A stretch of DNA of 42,023 nt from Actinomadura formosensis NBRC 14204 (GCF_001552155.1 NZ_BCQQ01000054.1:1-42023), one strand, 5' to 3'; counted from the first letter of the stretch, positions 1 to 10,435 are shown. Notes: generated by a model not told the origin, from the sequence alone. Translations and numbers: made by a program.

Positions 1-2
1 TG

Positions 3-599
3 CCGCTGGAGCGGCGCGTGGGCGGCACAGGGCGGGGCGGTTCCACTGTCCAGCTCTACGCCCTGGACACTGCCGGACAGCGCGTTCTGGCGCAGCGACA
101 GGCGGCGGCTGGCAACGCGGTGCGCGTGCGGCGGCCTGGTACGCCCGGCGAACGCACGGTGCGGCACATGACGGCGGTAGCCCAGTTGTTTGTCGATCTG
201 GTTGCGCTGGGGCGCGCCGAGGGTTTCGCGGTAGCTGACTACCTGACCGAGCCCGCCTGTTGGTGGCCGAGCGGCTTGGGCGGCTACGTGAAGCCCGACG
301 CCTATCTGTGTCTGACGACCGGTGCCGTCCGTGACCATTGGTGGGCCGAGGTGGACAACGCCAGTGAAGGCCTGCCGACCATTCAGCGGAAGCTGCTGGT
401 GTATCTGGACTTCTTGCGGCGAGGGCAGATCGGGCCGGGCGGGGTTATGCCCCGGGTCCTGATTTCGGCGATTACCGAAAAACGGCGGGATGACATCCGG
501 CTGGAAGTGCGGCAGTTGCCGCCTCCGGCTGGGGAGTTGTTCGCGGTTGAATACGCTAAGGAGTCGGCCCGTTACCTACGGGACGTACTGCGGCAATGA
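3..599 (+). CDS. Replication-relaxation family protein, 5'-truncated by window edge
   Basis: The frame is open to the left edge and ends at TGA 597-599, so only the C-terminal ~198 residues are visible. The visible part begins with a pattern typical of the actinobacterial replication-relaxation family (PF13814): an LERR..GG segment, then a YALD..GQR segment, followed by a stretch with PDAYL and a WWAEVDNASE acidic strand. Members are encoded on integrative plasmids and actinomycete integrative elements, where they are thought to act as replication or relaxation initiators. The neighbours (peptidase, recombinases, tRNA) support a mobile-element gene. GC content is clearly lower than in the chromosomal genes beyond 4 kb. 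The family call rests on remembered motif similarity; the start codon lies outside the window. Confidence 0.7.
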   Translation, partial: PLERRVGGTGRGGSTVQLYALDTAGQRVLAQRQAAAGNAVRVRRPGTPGERTVRHMTAVAQLFVDLVALGRAEGFAVADYLTEPACWWPSGLGGYVKPDAYLCLTTGAVRDHWWAEVDNASEGLPTIQRKLLVYLDFLRRGQIGPGGVMPRVLISAITEKRRDDIRLEVRQLPPPAGELFAVEYAKESARYLRDVLRQ

Positions 600-710
600 A
601 TTGAGCTGGAATTGTTGTATATTTCACGGGATTTATTCCGTCCGAGCGAGCTATGCTTGAAACGAAAGAAGCGAAATAAGGCGGTGGGCCACGAATAAGA
701 GGAGATGAAT

Positions 711-1364
711 ATGACCAAGAATAATAACAACAGCATACCGCCTGACTTGCTGGAGCAACTGCGGCGGCTGATACCGAAGCGGCCGCTCACATATGCCGAA
801 TCGCTCAGTGTCACGCGAGTGCAAGCCGCCCGCTTGCGGAAGTTGCTGGCGGTGACAACAGCGGCGATGCCGCTGCGCTGGCTGGTTGGCGGACTGCACG
901 ATGTTGAAGTCCGGACCGTACCCGCGCACGCGTTTGAAGAGGGCATGAGCGGCATGACCGCCCGCAAGAACGGGCGCTACCTCGTCCTAGTCAATCGCAA
1001 TAACAGCTACGGCCACCGTCGCTTCACCCTCGCCCATGAGCTGTATCACGTTATTACCTATCCGTATGTTTCCCTGATCTATGCCCGCTTAGGCCACGGG
1101 GATGCTGAACGGCATGACGCCCAAATAGAGAGCATTGCCAACTACTTCGCCGCATATCTGCTCATGCCGGCCGCGCTCGTGAAGCGCGCTTGGACGAGCG
1201 GCATTCAGGATGCCTACGCCCTTGCCGGACTGTTTGAAGTGTCCGGGGCGGCCATGCGTATCCGACTGGAAGCCTTGGGATTTATTGGCAAGGTGCGTCC
1301 TACGGAGATCTATTTTCGCCGTACGAAGCTACGCTTCGATGCCCACGGAGCAGTGACGTTCTGA
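711..1364 (+). CDS. ImmA/IrrE family metallo-endopeptidase
   Basis: 217-residue zinc peptidase-like protein. A HELYH motif (residues ~109-113) follows an RRFTLA strand, and a downstream Glu in IESIANYFAAYLLMP (~140) is the expected third zinc ligand; this arrangement is diagnostic of the ImmA/IrrE family. In ICEBs1, ImmA cleaves the ImmR repressor to trigger excision and transfer, so a role in regulating this element is plausible but inferred. No cognate Xre-type repressor is visible in the window. Start: two in-frame ATGs lie at 705 and 711; the AGAGGAG ribosome site at 698-704 abuts 705 but is well spaced from 711, so 711 is preferred. It is followed after 25 bases by the recombinase-like gene and is probably co-transcribed with it. 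Confidence 0.85.
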   Translation: MTKNNNNSIPPDLLEQLRRLIPKRPLTYAESLSVTRVQAARLRKLLAVTTAAMPLRWLVGGLHDVEVRTVPAHAFEEGMSGMTARKNGRYLVLVNRNNSYGHRRFTLAHELYHVITYPYVSLIYARLGHGDAERHDAQIESIANYFAAYLLMPAALVKRAWTSGIQDAYALAGLFEVSGAAMRIRLEALGFIGKVRPTEIYFRRTKLRFDAHGAVTF

Positions 1365-1389
1365 CGAGACAACGAAGGGAGGCAGGACA

Positions 1390-1821
1390 ATGAAAAGAGG
1401 AACCATGCAAGACCAACAACCAAAACGAGCCGTGATATTCATGCGCGCCCGTTGGCTCGGCGAATCCGAGCGTGACCGAGCCCTGGAAGAGCAGCAGATC
1501 GCCATGCAGCGCCAAGCCTGCGAGCAGGTAGCCGAGCAACTGTCGGCCACCGTAGTACGCGATTACGCCGAGTACGGCGGTACGGGGGCGATTGAACGGC
1601 GGCCCGTGCTGCGGCAGATGCTTGACGAACTGCTGGCTTTGCGTGACGTGGATTACATGATTACGGCCAGCCTCGACCGACTGGTACATAGCAGCGCAGA
1701 CACGGCTGCCTTGCAGCTTGAACTGGAGACGTCGGGGGCGGAGCTGGTCATAGCGGATGGGCATGCACTGTCCGCTGGCCAGCGCGTCGTCAACGGCGTC
1801 ACGTTCACCGTCAGTAAGTAG
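1390..1821 (+). CDS. Degenerate serine-recombinase N-terminal domain protein, probably catalytically inactive
   Basis: 143 residues, only the size of a resolvase catalytic domain, with no DNA-binding domain attached. Aligned by eye with the adjacent large recombinase, the fold signature is kept: AVIFMR strand, RPVLRQML helix and SLDRL strand. Two active-site residues are changed. The nucleophilic serine of the YxRVS motif is Arg21, and the arginine of the DRLxR motif is His100. The protein should therefore be unable to cut DNA. It might dimerise with the active recombinase or act as a decoy; that is speculation. A GGGAGG ribosome site (1377-1382) supports the ATG at 1390, although ATG 1405 is possible. 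It ends 16 bases before the large recombinase, so the two are very likely co-expressed. Confidence 0.75.
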   Translation: MKRGTMQDQQPKRAVIFMRARWLGESERDRALEEQQIAMQRQACEQVAEQLSATVVRDYAEYGGTGAIERRPVLRQMLDELLALRDVDYMITASLDRLVHSSADTAALQLELETSGAELVIADGHALSAGQRVVNGVTFTVSK

Positions 1822-1837
1822 CGAAAGGAGAACCATC

Positions 1838-3700
<1,863 letters not shown>

Positions 3701-4035
3701 GTGCCCGTTGGAGCGGGCTTGATTACTGTAGCGCAGTCCCGGGGGTCGTGCGTACCGGATTGCGGCCCGATGATCTCTGGTGGGCGGGCCGGAGGGCGCG
3801 GGTGGCGGTGCCGGTCATGAGGTGGCCGCGGAGGGGCGGTGAGCTTTGTGACCGGGGTCACATGGTTGGGAAGGGTTCTCTCCGGAGAGGGTCAGCGGAA
3901 GTGGTCGAGTTCGGGTGTGAACGGAAAACTCGGGCAAAGATTTGGGTTGTTTGCCAGGTTATGGGCGAATAGTCCGTCGCTGACGTATGTAGCTTTTTTC
4001 TCCCAGGGTCAGGTGACGCCGAACGGGGGACAGGG
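3701..4035. other. Intergenic region between tRNA-Pro and phosphatase gene
   Basis: 335 bases with no convincing gene. A small hairpin (GCCCG/CGGGC, 3703-3718) sits just upstream of the tRNA 5' end. A possible -10 for the tRNA (TACAGT on the minus strand, 3725-3730) lacks a good -35. The stretch 3900-4000 has locally lower GC and includes a run of seven T at 3993-3999, as expected for a promoter region of the phosphatase gene, but no box pair stands out. Confidence 0.4.
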
Positions 4036-5919
4036 TTGGCGGAAGCGGAGGGCACCCAGCCCGGGATGGACGTTGCGGACCTTCGGGACGCCGCGCACGA
4101 CCGTGCGGTGCTGGCTGAGGCGCGGGTCGTGCTGGCCCGTCGGCTCGGCGTCCCGCCCGGTGAGGCCCTGCAGCACCTGATCTGGCTCGCGCGCGACCTC
4201 GACATGGACCTTGCCGAGGCGGCGTCCGTGCTGGTCAAGGACGGGGGCGGCGGGCCCGTGGGAGCCGTGGTCGCCGGGCGGCGGGCGCCGCGTGCGGAGG
4301 GTGTCACGGCGGAGCGCAAGGCCGTCCTGTCGGAGGCCGAGGACGTTCTGCGCCGGCTGGCGGACGAGGACACCTCGGCGGACGCCGGGACCCTCGCCGG
4401 GTTGCCGGACGATCCGGTGGCGCGTGCGGTGCTGGACGGGGCGCTCGACTCGTGTGCCCACCTGGTGCCGGTCCGGGACCCCGACGGGGATGTGACGGAC
4501 TTCCTTTTCGCGGAGCTCAACGGCGTCGCGCGGGACATGTTCGGGCGCGGCAGGGATGAGCTGACCGGTCTCCGGTTGCTGCGCACGGACCCGGGCGCCG
4601 TGCTCAGCGGCCTGTTCGACGAGTACGTCGAGGTGCTGGAGACCGGGACGCGGCTGGAGCGGGACTCGTTCCCCTACTCCACCGCGCAGCGCGGCCTGTC
4701 CCGTGCGTCCCGGATGAGCGCGCGGTGCGTCCCGGTGCCGACCGGCGTGTGCGTCACCTGGCGCTACCACTTCGCCGAGGACCGGGTCGCACGCCGGCTG
4801 GAGCGGGTCGAGCGGCTCGCGCTGATCGGCTTCGGCGAGTGGGACCTCGCGACCGGCGAGGCGGACTGGACGCCGCAGATGCTGGCCAACTACGGCCTTT
4901 CCTCCGACGAGGTGCCGCCGATGCCGCACGACCTGCCGAAGGTCGTGGCGGAGGACGATCTTCCGCTCGTGGAGGAGGCCGTCCAGACGATGTTCTCGCG
5001 GCGGGAGCCGGTGGAGGCCGAGCACCGCGTGATCGGCAAGGACGGGACGCCGCGGCACCTGTGGGTGTTCGCCGAGCCGGTGCTGGGCGACTCCGGGCTG
5101 CCGATCTCGATCAACATCGTCTCGCAGGACATCACCCGCCGGCGCGGCGTGGAGCGGGCGCTCGCCGAGACCCGGCGGCAGATGCTGAGGCAGCAGGCGC
5201 GGACGGCGCAGGAGCGGAAGGTGGCGGTGACGCTGCGCCGCGCGATCCTGCCGGACGAGGACCAGGTGGAGCAGCTGCCCGGCCTCTCCATGGCGGTCCG
5301 CAGCCTGGCGGCGGAGAGCACCGCCCGCATCGGCGGGGACTGGTTCGCGACCCGGGTGCTGCCGGACGGGCGGGCGATGTTCGCCATCGGGGACGCGGCC
5401 GGGCACGGGCTGCCGGCGGCGGCCGCGATGGCGCGGACCCGGAACGGGCTGCTGGGCCTCGCCTGCACGGGCGAGCCGGCGGGACGGCTGGTCGGCTGGC
5501 TGAACGAGCTGGTCGGGAACATGGACCCGCCCGCGACGGGGACCGCGATCGTCGCGCATTTCAACCCGTCCCGCCGGCTGCTGGAGTGGACGTGCGCGGG
5601 GCATCCGCCGCCGATCCTGGTCCGGGACGGGCGGGCGGTGCCGCTGGACGCCGTCCGGGACCCGATGCTCGGTGCGATGCCGGGCTGGCGCTACACGACG
5701 ATCACCACGGATCTGCACCCCGGGGACCTGCTGTTCCTGTACACCGACGGCCTGGTCGAGCGCCGGGACGCGGACATGGACGAGCGCACCGAACGCCTCA
5801 CCGGGATCCTGCGGGACTGCTCGGAACGCCCCGAACGCGTGCTGGACGAGGTGCTGGCGCGCATGGAGCACGACCGGGCTGCGGATGACACCACGCTCTT
5901 CGCCCTGCGCGTGGAGTGA
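4036..5919 (+). CDS. ANTAR-PAS-PP2C (SpoIIE/RsbU-type) serine phosphatase
   Basis: 627-residue cytoplasmic signalling protein. An ANTAR-like three-helix segment (~20-68) comes first, then two PAS-like sensor regions (~130-245 and ~255-370), a short helical linker, and a PP2C/SpoIIE phosphatase domain (~395-627). Metal-binding motifs are intact: GGDWF (433-437), GDAAGHG (452-458), YTDGLVE (569-575) and DDTT (617-620). In this family the phosphatase usually dephosphorylates an anti-anti-sigma factor and so releases a sigma factor. No partner kinase or sigma factor lies nearby, so its target is unknown. The start used is TTG 4036, preceded by GGGGGA; ATG 4066 is an alternative that would trim ten residues. 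ANTAR domains normally bind RNA hairpins and usually sit at a C-terminus, so the N-terminal position is notable. Confidence 0.88.
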   Translation: MAEAEGTQPGMDVADLRDAAHDRAVLAEARVVLARRLGVPPGEALQHLIWLARDLDMDLAEAASVLVKDGGGGPVGAVVAGRRAPRAEGVTAERKAVLSEAEDVLRRLADEDTSADAGTLAGLPDDPVARAVLDGALDSCAHLVPVRDPDGDVTDFLFAELNGVARDMFGRGRDELTGLRLLRTDPGAVLSGLFDEYVEVLETGTRLERDSFPYSTAQRGLSRASRMSARCVPVPTGVCVTWRYHFAEDRVARRLERVERLALIGFGEWDLATGEADWTPQMLANYGLSSDEVPPMPHDLPKVVAEDDLPLVEEAVQTMFSRREPVEAEHRVIGKDGTPRHLWVFAEPVLGDSGLPISINIVSQDITRRRGVERALAETRRQMLRQQARTAQERKVAVTLRRAILPDEDQVEQLPGLSMAVRSLAAESTARIGGDWFATRVLPDGRAMFAIGDAAGHGLPAAAAMARTRNGLLGLACTGEPAGRLVGWLNELVGNMDPPATGTAIVAHFNPSRRLLEWTCAGHPPPILVRDGRAVPLDAVRDPMLGAMPGWRYTTITTDLHPGDLLFLYTDGLVERRDADMDERTERLTGILRDCSERPERVLDEVLARMEHDRAADDTTLFALRVE

Positions 5920-6379
5920 CGAAGCACACTCGGACCTGCGAAGATCACCCAGTGTGATGTAGACCTCACTTGGGCGGGTGCTGATGGTGGGCGTGTGACG
6001 GACGATCACTTTCCGGCCGCTGCTTTCCTGGTTTCTTTACCTTTTTCTGATCTTGCGGTAAGCCTTGCCTGCAAGGGGTTGAGGGCCGGTCAGAGAAAGA
6101 TCGGGAAGGCCCGGCGGGCCGGCGGTGTTGGGTGTTCCTTGGAACGGCTTTGAGCAGGCAAGATCGAGCTTTGTGCCGGGTTTGCTTTTCTTGAGAAGGT
6201 TGGTACCTTCTATTCGAATCACGCAACGCACCCCATGCGTTGCCGCCGGCCGTTCGCCATACGGCCGAGGATCGCGGAGCGGTATTCGCACGCGATGCGC
6301 GCCAGACGATGCGCGCCACCTCACCGAGATCAGTCGCTGAGATAAATCCGAATAGAGCACCGCGTCCGCGGTGCGAGGC
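5920..6379. other. Long non-coding leader region with multiple stem-loops
   Basis: No credible gene in ~460 bases; third-position GC bias is lost on both strands. Perfect inverted repeats occur at 6195-6210 (6-bp stem), 6223-6243 (8-bp stem, 5-base loop), 6247-6267 (7-bp stem, 7-base loop) and 6357-6374 (8-bp stem). An 11-base direct repeat sits at 6294-6304 and 6308-6318. The region probably carries the terminator of the phosphatase gene and the promoter for the riboswitch transcript. No single promoter could be assigned with confidence. Confidence 0.5.
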
Positions 6380-6381
6380 CG

Positions 6382-6515
6382 AGTCCGTTCCGGTCGCCAC
6401 GACCGGCACGGAGCCGGGGACCCAATGTTCCAGGGGTGAATCGGCGCGTCCGAGAGCCGCGCCGTAGGGCTGCTTCCATGCCCGAATCCGTCAGCTAACC
6501 CGGCAGGCGTCATGG
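6382..6515 (+). promoter_or_regulatory. ydaO/yuaA-type c-di-AMP riboswitch
   Basis: Conserved elements of the ydaO class appear in order: a short hairpin (CCGGTCG/CGACCGG, 6390-6406), the GGGGACCCA core (6416-6424), GGGGTGAATC (6433-6442), a GC-rich stem-loop, and the highly conserved 3' block CCGAATCCGTCAGCTAACC (6482-6500) followed by a GGCAGGCG closing strand. In actinobacteria this class sits upstream of cell-wall hydrolase and resuscitation-factor genes and generally turns them off when c-di-AMP is high. Here it ends just before the ribosome site of a CHAP hydrolase gene. Outer boundaries are approximate. Confidence 0.93.
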
Positions 6516-6535
6516 AAGACAAGGAGATTCCCTGC

Positions 6536-7321
6536 ATGACCGGTCGTTTCAATCGACTTTCCCTGAGCGCCTTCACCCCCGAGGACAAGGCCGTCGGCGT
6601 CGCCGTCAGCACCGTCCTCGCCGGAGCCGTCGGGCTCGCGGTCCTGAACCCCCTCGCCGGTGGCCGCGCCGCGGCCGAGACCCCGGCGCAGGCCGCCGCG
6701 GCCACGGCCGCGGCTCCGGCCCCGGCCCAGGCGGCGGCGGTCGCCGAGAAGGGCACCGCGTCGAAGGATTCCACCTCCTCCATCGCCGACGAGGCACGCA
6801 AGGCGGGGTACAAGGTGCCGCCGCGCGCGGTCAAGCCCGCCGAGGTGCTGAAGCTGGCGAAGAAGCAGGTCGGCGTCAAGGAGGGCAAGCGCGGCCAGAC
6901 CAAGTACCACGACTGGTACGTCTCGACCTCGCACGCCAAGGCCACCGCCAAGCGCGACGGCGGCTTCTCCACCAAGGCGTACAACGGCGCCCAGTGGTGC
7001 GACATGTTCGTCTCGTGGCTCGGCGCCCAGACAGGCGTGAAGAACATGGGCTGGGACGCCTACACCGTCCAGCACGCCTCCTGGTTCAAGAAGACCGACC
7101 GCTGGGGTCACAAGGCCAAGCCGGGCTCCATCGTGTTCTTCGACTGGAAGAAGGGCTCCAAGGGCCGCATCGGCGACATCGACCACGTCGGCATCGTCGT
7201 CAAGGACAACGGCAACGGCACCATCAGCACCATTGAGGGCAACACCGAGAACGCGGTGAACAAGAAGGTCCGCGCCAAGTCCACGGTCGTCGGCTACGGC
7301 TACCCCGACTACGCGTCCTGA
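6536..7321 (+). CDS. Secreted or membrane-anchored CHAP-domain peptidoglycan hydrolase
   Basis: 261 residues. The N-terminus has a basic stretch, then a hydrophobic segment (~19-43) that is a signal peptide or anchor. An Ala/Pro-rich linker (~45-75) follows, then a CHAP domain (~100-261) with Cys155 in AQWCDMFVSWLG, His217 in DIDHVGIV and Glu234 in TIEGNT as the likely catalytic set. CHAP enzymes act as amidases or endopeptidases on peptidoglycan. ATG 6536 is preferred because AAGGAG (6521-6526) is correctly spaced before it; an upstream in-frame ATG at 6512 lies inside the riboswitch 3' end. Expression should respond to c-di-AMP. A strong hairpin follows the gene, so it is probably transcribed alone. 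Confidence 0.9.
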   Translation: MTGRFNRLSLSAFTPEDKAVGVAVSTVLAGAVGLAVLNPLAGGRAAAETPAQAAAATAAAPAPAQAAAVAEKGTASKDSTSSIADEARKAGYKVPPRAVKPAEVLKLAKKQVGVKEGKRGQTKYHDWYVSTSHAKATAKRDGGFSTKAYNGAQWCDMFVSWLGAQTGVKNMGWDAYTVQHASWFKKTDRWGHKAKPGSIVFFDWKKGSKGRIGDIDHVGIVVKDNGNGTISTIEGNTENAVNKKVRAKSTVVGYGYPDYAS

Positions 7322-7340
7322 CCCGTCCTCCCCTCCAGCG

Positions 7341-7364
7341 GGCGCCCGGTTCCGGCCGGGCGCC
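7341..7364 (+). terminator. Hairpin terminator after CHAP gene
   Basis: A 9-bp perfect stem (GGCGCCCGG/CCGGGCGCC) with a 6-base loop begins 20 bases after the CHAP stop. It is followed by TTCT rather than a long T-run, which is usual in GC-rich actinomycetes. Confidence 0.7.
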
Positions 7365-7540
7365 TTCTGGCGTCCCCCGGTGACGGTCCCCAGGTCTGCG
7401 GCGAAGTCGGGTAATGGGAAGCATTGACAGCCTTTGATCCTCATTGGACCTCGATAAGGCGTTCCTGGATAGGAATCACTGGCGACCGTCCGACCGGCGC
7501 CTGGGGGCCGTCCCCAGAGGAAGGGTGAAGGGGGACGCCC

Positions 7541-10435
7541 ATGCGGCTGCGCCCGGATGTCAGTGTGGTGGTTATCGCCTACAACGACGCCCGGCGGCTT
7601 CCGCGGGCGGTCGCCTCGTCGCTGGCGCAGTCGCTGGGCGGCGTCGAGACGGTCATCGTCGACGACGCGAGCACCGACGGCACCGGGGAGATCGCCGACC
7701 GGCTCGCCGCCGCGCATCCGGGACGGGTCCGCGCCGTGCGCCTGCCGTCCAACTCGGGCGGCTGCGGACGTCCCCGCAACGCCGGGATCGAGGCGTCGGC
7801 CGGCCGGTACCTGATGTTCCTCGACAGCGACGACCTGCTGGACCGGCACGCCTGCCTCAACCTGCTCGCCGCCGCCGAGGACACCGGCGCCGACCTGGTG
7901 TCCGGGCGGTGCGACCGGATCTTCCTGGACGTGCCCGAGGGCGCGAAGGGACGTGTCCGCCCCTGGTATTCCTGGCTCTACCGGCGCAGCGCCGTGTACG
8001 GGTCGCTGAGCGAGAACCCCCGTCTCCTCTACGACACCCTCTCGACCAACAAGGCGTACCGGCGGGGCTTCCTGGACGAGCACGGGCTCCGGTTCGTCGA
8101 ACGGCTGCACTACGAGGACCTGCTGTTCACCGCGGAGGCGTACCTGGCGGCCGAACGGACCGCGCTGATCCCGCCCCGCGTCTACAACTGGTTCGTTCAG
8201 GAGCGGACGCCGACACCGTCGATCTCGAACCGGCGCGCCGAACCGGCCAACTTCGCCGACCGGCTGGAGATCCACCGGCGCATCGACATGATGTTCGCGC
8301 TGCGCGGCGCCCACGACCTGCGGCGCGCCAAGGACGTCAAGTTCATCAACCATGACCTGGGGCTCTACCTGCGGGAGCTGCGCGACCGCGATCCGGGCCG
8401 CCGGGAGCGTTTCCTCGACCTGGCGGCCGCGTACCTGGCGGAGCTGGACCCGTGCGCGTTCGAGCTGGCGCGCCCGCTGCCCGCGATCGCCGCGTACCTG
8501 ATCCGCGAGGGCGACCACGAGGGGGCGCTCGCCGCCGCCGGGTACCGGCCGGACGAGCGGCCCGAACTGCGGGCCCGGCTGGTGGAGCGGGACGGGCGGG
8601 TGTTCTGGGGCGCGGGCCGTCCGCGCGGGAGGCTCGGCCGCCGGATCCTGGACGTGACGGGCCTCGGGTTCCATGTCCGCCCGCTGAGGGAACTGCGTCC
8701 GGCCAACACGGTGACGCGGCTGGAGATGCGCGGCGACCGCGTCCTCATGGCCGGGCACGTGCTGAACCCGCTGGATCGGATCCCCCCGGACGCGGAACTG
8801 GCCGGGACGCTGGAGTTCCGCGACCGGCGCCGCCGGTCCCGCCGGGCGCGGGCTCGCGCCACCGTCCGGCACGAGGGCGACCGGCTGGCCTGGCGGTCGC
8901 AGTTCGCCCCGGCCGAGCGGATCAGGCCGGTCGGATTCGTCGATCCGGTCTGGGACGTGCGGCTCCGCATCCGGGTCGATGGTGAGGACGTGGTCACCCG
9001 TCCCGGTGAAGGGCGCGGGTCACCGCCGCTGAGCGGGGTCGCGCTGCCCGTCCGGCCCCGGCTGACCAGGCTCGCCGCCGACCGGCTCCGCTCGTACGTC
9101 ACCGAGGGCGGGCATCTGGCGTTCGCGCTGGAGGCGGCGGGCCCGTGGGGGCGGCTCGCGGGGGCCGCCGCGCGGTGCGCCGCCCGCTCCCCGGCCGGGC
9201 GGCTCGCCCGGCGTGGCGCGCGCTCGCTGGGGGAGGCCGTCCGGGGGAGGCTGACCGCCCGCGAGACCAAGATCGCCGTGTTCAACCGGGTGCTGAGCCG
9301 GCTGCCCGTCCGGCCCGGCCTGGTCGTCTTCGAAAGCCACCTCGGCCGCGACTATTCGGATAATCCGAAGTACATCTACCGGGAGTTGCGCCGGACGGGC
9401 CGTCCCGTGACGGCGGTCTGGTCGTACGCGTCGTCACCGGAGGGGTTCCCGGGCGACGCGACGCTGGTCCGGCGCGGCTCGTGGGCGTACTTCCTGGCGC
9501 TGGCGCGGGCGCAGTTCTGGATCGACAACCAGGGCTATCCGGATGGTCTTCGCAAACGCCCGGAGACCACCTATGTCCAGACCTGGCACGGGTCGGCGTT
9601 CAAGCTGATGGGCCTCGACCGGCCGCGCCTCAAGAGCGGCCCCGCCGCCGACAGGGCGCGGCTGCGGCGGATGGCGGAGCGCTACGACTGCTTCCTGGTG
9701 CGCTCCCGGCACGACGCCGAGACGCTGTGCCGCGGGCTCGGCGTCCGCGCCGAGCTGCTCCCCTCCGGCTACCCGCGCAACGATCCGCTGGTCAACGGGG
9801 TGGACGGCGACCCGGAGCCGGCCGCCGAGGCCGCCGCCCTGCGGGCGTCGCTCGGCCTTGCCGACGGGCGCCGCGCCGTCCTGTACGCGCCGACGTTCGC
9901 CACCGGGCCGGGGGGACGCCCGGTCGGGCTGCTGGACCCGCCCGTCGACCCGGAGAGGTTCGCGCGTGAGCTGGGCGAGCGGTACGTCCTGCTCGTCCGG
10001 CCGCACTACCTGTGCCGGGCCAACGTCCCGCCGGGCGCCCGCGCGGTCATGCGGGACGTCGGCGCGGTGCCCGACGTCACCCCGCTGCTGCTGCTCGCGG
10101 ACGCGCTGATCACCGACCACTCCTCCATCATGTTCGACTTCGCGCTGCTGGACCGGCCGATCGTCCTGCACCTCCCGGACGGCCGTGATCTCACCACCGG
10201 CTACTTCGACCTGGAGCGGCACGGCCCCGGGCCGATCACCCGCACCGAGGACGAGCTCGTCGCCGCGCTCGCCGGGCTGGACGCGGCCGAGGCCGTCCAC
10301 GCCGCCCGGCGCCGCGCGTTCGCGGCGCGGTTCGGCGAGCACGACCGGGGCACCGCCGCCCGCACGGTGGTGGACCGCCACTTCCCAGCCGCACGGCCGA
10401 GCCACAGGGGGAAACGCAATGGCCGCACCGCGTGA
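7541..10435 (+). CDS. Fusion of GT2 glycosyltransferase and CDP-glycerol glycerophosphotransferase
   Basis: 964-residue two-domain enzyme. The N-terminal GT-A domain (~1-330) has SVVVIAYND, the nucleotide-binding VDDASTDGT segment and the metal-binding MFLDSDDLLD (DSDD 95-98). The middle ~200 residues are Arg-rich and less conserved. The C-terminal CDP-glycerol:glycerophosphotransferase domain (~575-945, PF04464) has TWHGSAFK (~680), SGYPRND (~741) and TDHSSIMFDF (~859), corresponding to the histidine motifs of TagF-type enzymes. The likely role is building a glycerol- or ribitol-phosphate wall polymer or its glycosylated variant at the inner membrane face. The start ATG 7541 follows a GGGGGA ribosome site. 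It overlaps the next glycosyltransferase by 17 bases, indicating one operon. A TTGACA at 7424 lies upstream without a convincing -10. Confidence 0.88.
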   Translation: MRLRPDVSVVVIAYNDARRLPRAVASSLAQSLGGVETVIVDDASTDGTGEIADRLAAAHPGRVRAVRLPSNSGGCGRPRNAGIEASAGRYLMFLDSDDLLDRHACLNLLAAAEDTGADLVSGRCDRIFLDVPEGAKGRVRPWYSWLYRRSAVYGSLSENPRLLYDTLSTNKAYRRGFLDEHGLRFVERLHYEDLLFTAEAYLAAERTALIPPRVYNWFVQERTPTPSISNRRAEPANFADRLEIHRRIDMMFALRGAHDLRRAKDVKFINHDLGLYLRELRDRDPGRRERFLDLAAAYLAELDPCAFELARPLPAIAAYLIREGDHEGALAAAGYRPDERPELRARLVERDGRVFWGAGRPRGRLGRRILDVTGLGFHVRPLRELRPANTVTRLEMRGDRVLMAGHVLNPLDRIPPDAELAGTLEFRDRRRRSRRARARATVRHEGDRLAWRSQFAPAERIRPVGFVDPVWDVRLRIRVDGEDVVTRPGEGRGSPPLSGVALPVRPRLTRLAADRLRSYVTEGGHLAFALEAAGPWGRLAGAAARCAARSPAGRLARRGARSLGEAVRGRLTARETKIAVFNRVLSRLPVRPGLVVFESHLGRDYSDNPKYIYRELRRTGRPVTAVWSYASSPEGFPGDATLVRRGSWAYFLALARAQFWIDNQGYPDGLRKRPETTYVQTWHGSAFKLMGLDRPRLKSGPAADRARLRRMAERYDCFLVRSRHDAETLCRGLGVRAELLPSGYPRNDPLVNGVDGDPEPAAEAAALRASLGLADGRRAVLYAPTFATGPGGRPVGLLDPPVDPERFARELGERYVLLVRPHYLCRANVPPGARAVMRDVGAVPDVTPLLLLADALITDHSSIMFDFALLDRPIVLHLPDGRDLTTGYFDLERHGPGPITRTEDELVAALAGLDAAEAVHAARRRAFAARFGEHDRGTAARTVVDRHFPAARPSHRGKRNGRTA

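Noticed and set aside
4009..6009. 666-codon minus-strand frame opposite the phosphatase
   Set aside because: GC-shadow frame, rich in Arg/Pro/His; the plus strand encodes all PP2C motifs.
7424..7473. TTGACA (7424) and TTGGAC-18-GATAGG (7444-7473) as a promoter of the wall-polymer operon
   Set aside because: TTGACA has no acceptable -10 at 16-19 bases and the second pair matches the consensus poorly; kept only as a note.
6491..8872. Very long minus-strand frame over the CHAP and glycosyltransferase genes
   Set aside because: Crosses a terminator, two gene boundaries and a riboswitch; a by-product of high GC third positions.
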